A DNA stretch of 64,000 bases from Chalara sp. BL73 (Eukaryota; Ascomycota; Leotiomycetes; Helotiales), in the NCBI GenBank assembly GCA_918026815.1, contig CAKJVC010000124.1:62001-126000 (forward strand). The letters are read 5' to 3'. The notes below the pieces were generated by a model that was not told where the DNA came from, made no database searches, and saw only the letters and a list, made by a program, of their open reading frames with translations. Below are positions 55,108-64,000 of the stretch, piece by piece. Within the stretch, counting starts at the first letter, position 1; each line of letters starts with the position of its first letter. The translations under genes were made by a program, and so were the position numbers.

Positions 55108-58100
55108 GGGCATGGGGAGAGAGGTTGGTGAATTGGTTATTTTCTTTTGAGAAATATGTTGCCTGAAAATATTAAACGGCGGTTTATTATACATAGGAAA
55201 ATTTGCTTTAAAAAACGAAAGACAGGAACTTGTGAAATTAATTTTTAAACGAAGAATATAGTAATTTTGTGTCTATTAATTGTAAATGAAAATAATACCA
55301 ACTTAAGATACTTTGATTTTTATCTACAATTAAACATATCGCTTTAATAATTAATATAGCAATTTTAAAAAAAAATGATATTAATCTTTACTTATAACCG
55401 GTAATGCTGTTTCTTTCACTCTTGGCGAAATTGCATAATAATGTAAGCTATAAACTAAGTTCAGGTTCACAATTAGATGGAATCCCCTCAATCACAGCTA
55501 ACTGACAATGGCGGACCTTATTCCAGGACTCGCCCTATTCCACTCTGTTATCGATTATTATCCCTCCTTCGAAGGCTCTGGTTCTTAGCTAGGTTATCCT
55601 GTTACCCTTCGGACTGAACGCTTCTCACCATCCACTACATTTACACCTAGTGTTGATCGTTAGCTAATATGCACCGCTGACAACCTGCCGAATACTCTTC
55701 TTGCAATAGCGAGTAGTCAGATATTAAGAGCTGCTTCGCTACGGAAGATGATGGAGCGATGGATATTCACTCATACGTAATCTATAACAGGAGTCGCAAG
55801 CATAATCTTTACCATTTCTAGAGGAGATGAGATCAATTTGTATTGTCACAACGCAATATCTCGAGTCTTTACTTCTCGGTCCTTACAACATGACATTAAA
55901 CTGCCACAATAAAGGCTATTTTAACCCACCCAACACGCCTTTATCGTCCTGTGACAGATTATCATTCTCTACATTTCTTATCAAGGCGGTTAGTGAATAC
56001 TTGCATCCAACAATAGTTCATATCTGGCGGCGCGATAGGCAGCCAATACTGTCGAGACTCCAAGCCCAATAACCAACACAGTGCGAAGCCCCTGGATTCG
56101 TGATAACGTGGCGAGGATCCGCAATCTTTGTCTTTTGGGCGCAGCATCCTCTGTAATGAAAGTGGCATGGATGCCTCTCCATTTGCTACGAGGCACGGTG
56201 GGTGGCTTTTGCTGATTCACCGACTGGAATTAAGCTGCTGATGTAAGGAGCCTAGGCTCGTTCTCCAGACCGGTGAACGAGCTAGTGTCGTAGTATTTAG
56301 TAATATCGAGTCTCGAGACATATGAGATCGACTTTTCGATACTGCGCTAGTATTAGTATGGAAATTGAAAATTATATCATATTGGCAATGATAGTAAATA
56401 CTGTGCTATGGTCACTTTGCGGCTTTATTACAAGGGTCAGAAATTAACTTTACTCTTTTTAGTACAAATAACCGAATTTAAAAAGCTAAAACCTTTGTTG
56501 TATTGCTAATTTGGAATAGCGTTATTTAGGGTTAGTGTTGTAGCATATCGCAGTATAGTATGATATAATATGAGATTGCAAATTTTGATGTAATACGTAT
56601 ACAAATTTCAAATTTCATATTGCGTGGTATATAGTATTGGTTTTTAGGGGTCGATATATCACGATAATACTAACCCGCTCACTGCTCCAGACCTTAAAAT
56701 GGTGGATCTTGCAGCAAGTTCAATCTCCTTGTTCTTCAGGAATGCAATGCCGAAATTGATTGCTGCTAATGTAGCATTGCTTTCGTTCTATGCCTTCTTT
56801 GCACACCCAGTGCAAATGTGCTGTATATTATTTTCGGCTCTTGTGTCTGAGCAAGATTACGTATGCCGAATCATCAAGAGAAAATGAGTAACCAAAACTA
56901 TCGGGTGCTGCTTTCGGCACCCAAGCGCATATGCTACTTGAATGAACGGCTTTTGCCGTAGGGATGCAGCCTAAAATTATAGTGCACCAGCCGGTCGTGT
57001 CAGCAAAAAAATTATCAAATCCAGCTATCAATTAGTGGTAATTGAGTCGTGCAATGAAATTTTCGCTAAATCTGCCTCCAGCTACGGCGTCGGCTTCAAT
57101 TCATTGATTAACCTGATGCTAGATATGAAGTTGTAAAAAACCATATAGTAAAATAGCCGTTCCAATTCACGGTTCGCACCAGCCTATAAAATGTAAGGTT
57201 GCATTTTTTTTTTCTTGCTAAAACCTATTTCGTTGTATTTTGTTACATCCCAATTCTAAGCAATAGTTCAACAACCAACTTTTATAATAACTTCTGTGTT
57301 CAAAGCACAACTATTCTATACGTTCTACAGCAACACTACTGCTGTGCCTGCTGAGATTACTTCGAAAATCTTAAATTATATCGTTACAGACGCTCGGCCA
57401 CTGCTGCTTGGCGGTGGTCACAACTCGTACCACTTACCGCGCCGCAGCGTCAGTGTTACAAACTTTTGTTTGGTATACGTCAGCCGCTCTTACTTGAACA
57501 GGTAAGGAGCAAATCTACCCCCGTCACCGCCCTAGCCACATACCACATCACATGACCAGTCATATGACCATCTGTGTCCAACTTGTTGCTTCACCAATAT
57601 AATTTTATAGGTAAAAAGATATCCATTTAGTTAATCATTAGGATTATTTCAAGGATTTACCGAAACGCGCTTGTACACTAACAATTTGTAAATTTGCAAA
57701 TGTTATTCTTCAAGCCAAGTGGTACTTAAGTGCTCTCAAGCAACGAACGCTTGGTTGGATAAAAACGAGGCTGTACTCATTCGCATCATGCTAAAACTAA
57801 ACCAGACGCTTGGTAACAAATGATATTATTTACCATTTGTGTGGTAACGAGTTGCATTTCCTACCAACCTGTACCATGATATTTTCCTTCGCGTCTCACG
57901 TCTTTGCGAAACATCACCTGCCCATTTAGAGATTTCCTGAGATAGGTCTAACGATGGAATCATACTCGAAATATTGGGTTACATTGATGCGAACTCAGTT
58001 GGAATATACCTAGAGTTTATAACACCACCAATATATCACAACTCCTCATACTCGATTGAGACACGAATATCCAACATGGCCCTGGTGACAGTTGTTAAAC

Positions 58101-59150
58101 ATGGGAACGCCATATTGTGCGTGCTCCCACATATAATCCAGCGCTTAGCTAGGTCGCCTTGCGTGCTTCGTTATTTTCGATGAAGGTGGTTTGTGTTAAT
58201 GGATACACTCGTGAATACCACGGAAGAGCTGCTCGCCTATATCCCTTATCAATAAATCTAGCTTGTCAAAGGAACGCAGGCTACGGCAACTACAAGAAGT
58301 AGATTGCCTAACAAGTTAGCCTATAGGTACTCGGCATTTTGCTAATCAAGTCTATGGCGCATGACTAGCGGTCTACACTTTAATCGTAACCCCACTTCCC
58401 CATTCAAAGTTAATATGCAACTAGGAGGCACTGGACGTTGGCTCATAGTTTGATCTTTCTAATTGGAAGATAGTTCTCTCGAGTTATGTGCAAACAAGGC
58501 GCGGGCGAGTCACTGTCACATCACACCCCAGTGCTCCGCCTCTCTTGATAATCTTCGCTCCTGAGAATCAGGGTATGGGGAGGTAAGCCGAGTAGTGTTC
58601 ATCCCTGAGACGAAAGAGAGTATGGATGCGGGCAAGGCAGTTTTGAGACATGTATTGAGAAAAAGAGTAACAACTCCGTTCTGCCTAACAATGATCGTAG
58701 AGCCAACAACATATGCTATCCATTGGGTGCCGTTGGTAGTGTTGGGAAGAGGAGAGTCTCAAAAACAACCATGCTGAAGAAGACTGCCTTCATCGAGACT
58801 AATAAAAACTCGTTTCTCTTTGCAGTTCTGGCCATTTATTGCTATAAGTCCGTCACATGGCGAAATGGCACCACAATCTTCCAATATGGAGGTGTATAAT
58901 GTTTTGACGAAAGAGGAAGTCACTCCGTGAATGTATAGCGCGAACAGCTATCTATAACCATGTTAATAACTCTTCGTGGCATATAAATACATCCTGTAAT
59001 CCACCTACCTTCGCTCTTCCCAGATCACAATCTTTTGTTCTTCATCTGAGATTACAAACTCTGCCAGAACGAATACTCTCTACTCTTTGTTCAACATAAC
59101 TCTCCCTATAACTATATCAAATCAACCCTGACTATTCGGCCATCGCCACA
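55108..59150. other. Four-kilobase AT-rich, gene-poor region
   Basis: Very AT-rich blocks lie at about 55190-55390 and 56330-56660, with TA-rich strings and stops in all frames, which is the appearance of decayed repeats after C-to-T mutation. One short protein-like exon (57296-57505) is listed separately. Around 57974-58183 a further open frame is dubious. The last ~150 bases are the CT-rich leader of the small secreted protein gene. Confidence 0.5.
57296..57505 (+). pseudogene. F-box-like gene fragment
   Basis: An open stretch contains VPAEITSKILNYIVTDARPL and, after a short insert, VTNFCLV-SRSYLNR-like sequence, resembling the N-terminal F-box or F-box-like opening of fungal orphan proteins. 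It ends at a good donor (AG/GTAAGG at about 57502). No ATG lies at a sensible place (the frame opens from a GTG) and no downstream exon is readable in the AT-rich DNA that follows. It is best seen as a remnant. Confidence 0.3.
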
Positions 59151-59526
59151 ATGCGTGTCTCGATCATCCTCATGAGCCTCGTTCCTGTTGGCGTGCTCGC
59201 CAACCCCCTCGCCGAAGCACGCGATATCGTAGCAGGCCTTTCCGCATTCAGCAAACTAGTCGCACGCAGCGACACGGACATAGCACCGATCGTTGCAAAT
59301 GCTGCTGCTCTACTAGACAACACAACAACTGCCCAGGTCAAGACAGTCATTTCGGGTGCGGCAATATTGTTCTCTGATGACTTTGTCAATGAGACTCAGA
59401 CGTTTATCAAGAATTTTAATGCTGTGCGTTTCTACTTACTATCTGCTAGCCTGATTTGGAATTCAGCTGACTTATTGCTTGTTTTTACAGGCCCTGCCGT
59501 CTCTTGAGAGGATGCTGAAGTTGTAG
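59151..59526 (+). CDS. Small secreted protein, 102 residues
   Basis: Exons 59151-59423 and 59491-59526 are joined in phase 0 across a 67-base intron (GTGCGT to ACAG). A clear signal peptide (MRVSIILMSLVPVGVLA) is followed by a mature protein of ~85 residues without cysteine, rich in Ala, Asp, Thr and Val (ARDIVAGLSAFSKLVARSDT, IAPIVANAAALLDNTTTAQV), with two N-X-T sites, ending LPSLERMLKL. The helical, Cys-free make-up recalls hydrophobic-surface-binding or wall-associated proteins, but no motif allows a family call. Its promoter region has a CT-rich leader and the gene sits alone in AT-rich DNA. Unknown function. Confidence 0.75.
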
Positions 59527-60778
59527 GAGATCAGTGTATAGTGGTGGTAGATTCAGGGGGAGTAGAAAGAGATATTTCTTAAGTGATTATTTTATGTGCA
59601 AGAGTGGGAATTATGGATATACAATGTCGGATTCGCATGCCTTTACAGCGACGTTAGCAGCTAATATTAGAAATGAATCCCTCAGCCTTTTAAGACTTTT
59701 CTCAACTTCTTTGCAACTTAAAGCTCACTTTTTTTTACATCTTAATAACTACAATTTTTATATAAAAGGTACAATATACAAAATTAAAGTTATATACTAC
59801 GCTGACAAATACTTAAAGGCTTACTGTTTGTAAAAGTGTTCTAAAGGTGCATCAAATATAATTACTAAATTTAACAAGCTAAATATACCTTGGAAAAGAA
59901 GTGGCAAGCGTTTTAAAAGTTAGGTATAAAAATTCTAGTATAACATTACAGTCATTTTAAGCTTTATAATGATCTAAACTGTAGTTAAGAGCAACTTAAA
60001 TGTCACGGCACCCGCTGTGTATAATGCAAGAATCCAAAGCTAGAGGAAGAAGAAGAGCTTGGGAGGAGAGGAATACATAGATGGTAGGCTTCTTACAGGA
60101 GCCTATGTACCACATGCCAGTCATGCCTGGTAAGCTTGTACGGAGCTTCGTAGTTAAATCTCCTCAAATCACAGTGACTCAGATAGATAATCACTTACCA
60201 GAAACCCGTGGACTAGTCAGCGCTCTTCAGCATATCCAACAAAAATCATAAACTTCTACCTAAACTCAATGACCTATACTAAAATTGACCTTGGCCACGG
60301 AGTAAGGTACCTCTCTCTCATCCCAGCCGATGAATCCCTCGTGCGAACGGCTCCTACCTTTCTAGAAAGAACTACACCAAACGCGCCAAAATTACAGCTT
60401 AACATTACCCAAAAAACCCCCGCCTTACCTCCGGTACCGCAGAGCCCCCACTACCCCTTACTTCTACTTCGAAAATGCCCTATACTAAACGATATAGCAC
60501 CGCAAGAGCAAGAAACCTCAGCAAACAAGCACTAGCTCCAAACGCCACAATTCCAGACTACAAAACCCTGCTTCGTTGCCTGGCCCGTGGTTCACGTGAC
60601 GAACCCCCAACCTTCTTTAATAGTGCCTAAGACGGAAATAATCGGAAATAAACGGATGTCAAACATCACCTCGGAAGCGATAACTTTGCCTACAAGTATC
60701 TAGGTAAGTCCATCCGAAGTTCAATTCTGTCAAACGTCGCTAAGCGCCTTTTCTGCTGTACTTATACAGACTCCAGAG
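59527..60778. other. Intergenic region with AT-rich block
   Basis: AT-rich from about 59690 to 59990, without a supported gene. The frame 60269-60535 is Pro/Leu-rich and has no family resemblance. The final ~200 bases are the promoter of the transporter gene. Confidence 0.5.
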
Positions 60779-62214
60779 ATGTCTCTGTCCGCAGATTCCA
60801 TTCGACTCACAGCCATTCATCCTACTAACCACAGCCTCCCCCACACTTTCGAGCCTGACACCGAAAATGGAGCCTCGCAGCTCGACCACCATACTAGCGT
60901 TACAGCCTCTGAGCTCTGGCCCATAACCCGCCAACGTCAGATACTCGTCTTGATCTCCGCTTTCCTGACAACAGCCATCACAATTGGTTTTAACCAAGCC
61001 TATGGCGTTTTCCAGTCATACTACATCTCTCCCACTCAAACCATGCTTCCGAAATCCACCTCAAGAGACGGTGCTCTTGTCGCTTTCGTAGGAACGCTGG
61101 GGTATGGTCTCACGTGGGGAGGGAGCATCTTCGTCAACCCCATCATGGCGCGCTTGGGCGCCAGGGGAACGAGATGGTTAGGCGTTACTGGAGTCGTGGG
61201 AATGAGTGCTGGGTTCGGGCTTGCGAGTCTGAGTACGCAGGTCTGGCACCTCCTCCTCACGCAGGGTCTCCTCTTCGGTCTGGGCTCCTCACTTCTTTAC
61301 TTCCCTATCCTCAGCGCTGCCCCAGAATACTTCACTGCTCACCGGGGCTCGGCTATGGGCTTCATCCTCTCTGGTGCGGGAATCGGTGGTCTCGTCTTTT
61401 CGCCCGCCATCCGAGCACTAATATCAGCCATTGGACCACGATGGACGTTACGCTTCCTCTGTTTTCTAAACCTGATTATCTCGTTACCCATTGCGATTAG
61501 CGCAGCTCCGTCTCGCTTTGTAGAAAGGAGACCGACGCATGTGAACCTAAAGCTGGCACTGAAGCCAGCCTTTCTGTTCAGTGCTGGGGCCGCCTTCTTT
61601 CAAGCTGGTGGGAATGGGCTGCCGTTGACATTTCTACCCGAGTATTCTGTTGCTATAGGCTACTCGGCTAGTTTTGGAGCTACATTGTTGGCAGTTTCCA
61701 ACGGTGTCAATTCTGTTTGTCGAGTGATCTCGGGCTACGCAGGGGATAAATGGGGTCGGCAAAACACGCTCATTCTCACTGTTTCGCTTTCCGTGACATT
61801 TGTGCTAGGATTTTGGCTCACTAGCACCGCTGCAGGTGGAAATAAGATCTTGTGGGTGCTATTCGTGGTCTTTTATGGTGCTGCAGGTGGTGGGTATAAT
61901 GCTTTGTTCCCAACTGTAAGTCCATTCTCTTTGGTGAGTTGAAATCGTGTGCTGAATGAGTTATGCAGACTGTTGCTGAGGTCTTTGGGCTTCAGGCATA
62001 CCCTAGTGTGAGTGGGTTCATGTACTTCATGAGAGGACTTGGAACGATGTTCGGCAGTCCCGTTGGAGGTAAGATCTTGGGTGAAAGTCGAGTGAGCAAT
62101 TACAGAAATATGGTGCTATTTGATAGCGCATTGCTCACAGGTGCAGCTATTTGTGTTGTGGTAGTAAGGTGTTGGGACGCTGTCGAGAAGAGAGGATGGA
62201 AGTGGAAGGCTTAA
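60779..62214 (+). CDS. MFS monocarboxylate-transporter-like permease
   Basis: 460-residue, 12-TM plasma-membrane or organellar carrier of the major facilitator superfamily, MCT-like branch. Exons 60779-61915 and 61969-62214 are joined in phase 0 by a 53-base intron. A ~50-residue polar N terminus precedes TM1 with the family-typical ITIGFNQAYGVFQSYY. LVAFVGTLGYGLTWGGSIFV, LTQGLLFGLGSSLLYFPILS, HRGSAMGFILSGAGIGGLVF and RVISGYAGDKWGRQNT follow; the last is the central-loop motif. The final exon holds VFGLQAYPSVSGFMYFMRGL and FGSPVGGKIL. Fungal relatives (Mch type) have diverse, mostly unproven substrates. No neighbouring pathway gene points to a substrate. Confidence 0.92.
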
Positions 62215-63470
62215 GCGCTTTTACTCTATCTAGATCGCAGATGTAAACACATTAAATATGTTCTTGTTCATGGGTCTACGTCCTCGAAAGCTTGACAACT
62301 ATTCTCACGCCGGCGTTCTGCAGGGGTACGGTATAGCCACTACTCTTCCGGCTTTCAATCAGGATACTTCTGTTAGTTCCAATACTTAACATAAAGATAG
62401 CTCAGCCAAGCACAAGTTCGTGTTAACGGCGAAATGGAAATACCAAGGCAAAGGACGGCCACCCATGCGCATCCGACTGCTCTGTTAGTCTGGACAGGAG
62501 AAGTCCTCACTTTAAAGTCTATTGAGATCATCGCAAAAGCTAAGCCTGTGGTGCAGCCTAGACTGATTTACTGACCATTATTTGAATCCTTTAGAGATAT
62601 GTCGCTCCATATTCTACCGGTCCACCAAAAGATGACGATGTCCAAGCATCATGCCAAGACCTTTCTCGCTGTCCGGCCATGACTTTGACGCCAAGGCTTT
62701 ATCATCTCTTTGCCAAGCCAATACTTTTCCATATTGTGTAACGACAGGATACCCCCGCCCCCACTTTAATACCCCACAAAGTACCACCTACAGACCTATT
62801 AGGATCGCCTACGTGCGTGTAGACTTTTTCAGGAAACTGAGATACATTGACTTCGGTACAACTGTTTCGGTGCTTCGCATTATCTTAGGAATAGAGGCCG
62901 ACTTATGGGTAGTAATTTTCCGGAAAGCGTTTCGTGGTTTGAATGTGCTTTAGATTTTGCAGGAGCTCTTGCTGCGCTGCTTTGAGAGCTCCTCACATCC
63001 ACGATCTTTCTTTTTAGGGGATAGGTTATGATTTTCCAATAGATAATGTGTCAGGGGTACCAAATGTAGCGAGCTATAGTATCAGAGGCTCTTTCTTTAT
63101 TCAAAGGTGGCTAAAAAACTACCCTAGCCCTTTTTCTTACTATGTTTGGTACGTCGTTTGCATACCTAATCGTCTTAGATAAGCAAGAGTGATTAAACGT
63201 AGCTTCATTCCACAAGGCTCAAAGCTCGCAATAGCTCAAGAAATGAAGAGGATCTTCTTGATTCGCGGAACATTACTACTTGCTAGCTATTCAACCGAAG
63301 GGGTGGCCTAGGAACGGGACCTCCATCATTCGAAATTCTCAAATAAGTGAACCAGTGATCTGCGTGGAGTATTAAATCTGGTGGTGATCTCTTCACTAAT
63401 TCCATGTCTATTTCTGAATGCATGCTCGTCTAGTACCTACTGTTGTAGTCATTTCTCTCCCCAAGTAGCG
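62215..63470. other. Intergenic region
   Basis: About 1.25 kb between the transporter gene and the broken pectinase gene. The frame 62651-62953 has no family resemblance. Nothing else was seen. Confidence 0.5.
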
Positions 63471-64000
63471 ATGAGATATCTTACGTATATCACCTGGCTG
63501 GCTCTTTTCTCGTGCCTTGCACTTGCTGAGGATAGCGCTTCATCATGGGAGGAGCAATTCCTGCCAGCGCATTGAGAGATCTCAAGGCGACTCGCCCTCT
63601 TAGGACTTGCGTCATCCAAGCCCACCAAAACGGCTCGGATGACTCTCCTGCCATAATATCCGCCTTTAGCAGATGCAAAAGAAATTCTCAGATACGATTC
63701 CAGAACACTACGTACTACATAGGTAAAGCTATGAAGTTCAGTGATCTGGACAATGTGAAGATTGATATTCAAGGTACCCTGGTTGTATGTTAAACTTGTC
63801 TTCCTCGCATACAAAGTAGAACGTCGCTTAGCGTTAATACCGAGACTGATATAGTGGAGCACTGACATCCAATAATGGCTCGAAAATTCACTACCAATTG
63901 GTCCTGGGAAAGACCAAAATAGTTATCCTCCAGCGGCATACCAGAATCAAACAACTGCATTGATTCTTGGGGGCAAGAGACTTTGGATTGAAGGTTTTGG
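63471..64000 (+). pseudogene. GH28 exopolygalacturonase-like gene, 5' part, with two lesions; runs off the window
   Basis: GH28 enzymes cleave pectin backbones outside the cell. An ATG at 63471 opens a perfect signal peptide (MRYLTYITWLALFSCLALAE), but this frame ends at a TGA near 63572. The mature-protein frame (RTCVIQAHQNGSDDSPAI, TTYYIGKAMKF, VKIDIQGTLV) is shifted and opens at about 63545. A donor GTATGT at about 63779 and acceptor ATATAG before 63855 give a second exon reading WSTDIQ, then an in-frame TAA at 63873-63875 where an aromatic residue would stand before WLENSLPIG. Further conserved sequence (LILGGKRLWIEGFG) continues to the window end. One frameshift plus one nonsense codon suggest a pseudogene. 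An unmodelled small intron could explain the first lesion but not easily the second. Confidence 0.75.

Noticed and set aside
54703..55194. 163-codon minus-strand frame opposite the isomerase gene
   Set aside because: It is antisense to a well-supported glutathione-dependent isomerase and has Arg/His/Pro shadow composition.
56530..56545. TTAGGGTTAG-like telomere-type string
   Set aside because: There is only one and a half repeat units in AT-rich DNA; no array, so no internal telomere.
1..64000. tRNA, rRNA, CRISPR array or intact transposon
   Set aside because: Scanning for TPsiC-like GGTTCGAATCC contexts gave only matches inside coding exons, and no long terminal repeats, transposase motifs or spaced direct repeats were recognised; a tRNAscan or repeat search could still find divergent cases.

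Overview
The window looks like a chromosome segment of a filamentous ascomycete (Pezizomycotina, plausibly Leotiomycetes). Genes carry several short GT-AG introns of about 50-150 bases. Both strands are used with no operon-like packing. The families are typically fungal: Zn2Cys6 regulators, a LIM-RhoGAP of the Lrg1 type, Erg26, Alg6, a GH45 cellulase with CBM1, and extracellular cupredoxin-like proteins. The class is inferred from protein character only. No rRNA, tRNA, CRISPR array or intact transposon was recognised. Exon coordinates were worked out by hand from reading frame, splice consensus and family continuity.

Layout. 0-9 kb: a six-exon Zn2Cys6 regulator, an unknown charged protein, a quinone-oxidoreductase-like MDR enzyme, an orphan frame and a broken unknown gene. 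9-18 kb: gene-poor sequence, then a J-domain protein, a conserved C-terminal-domain protein and a four-exon unknown. 18.7-23.7 kb: a seven-exon DHA2 efflux pump with its own Zn2Cys6 regulator upstream, the only obvious functional pair. 24.5-34 kb: housekeeping genes, namely an Lrg1-type LIM-RhoGAP, an unusual protein with two UBC folds and an Erg26-type sterol dehydrogenase. 34-41 kb: sparse, with a two-exon gene without a long ORF, a membrane-anchored cupredoxin-like protein and a 39-residue single-TM ORF. 41.6-46 kb: Alg6 and a secreted S28 peptidase. 46-55 kb: an F-box protein, a single-TM Cys-rich surface protein, a GH45-CBM1 endoglucanase and a maleylacetoacetate isomerase. 55-64 kb: AT-rich, gene-poor sequence with an F-box-like fragment, a small secreted protein, an MCT-type transporter and, at the edge, a GH28 pectinase gene with two lesions.

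The genes mostly do not form one pathway. They combine wall and glycosylation housekeeping (Lrg1, Alg6, Erg26), plant-polymer degradation (GH45, broken GH28), secreted proteolysis (S28) and efflux with its regulator. I did not find a clearly new multi-gene system. The most unusual items are the tandem-UBC protein with a 12-base microexon, the short hidden genes near 34.6 and 40.5 kb, the efflux pump/regulator pair with candidate CGG sites, and the decaying GH28 gene.
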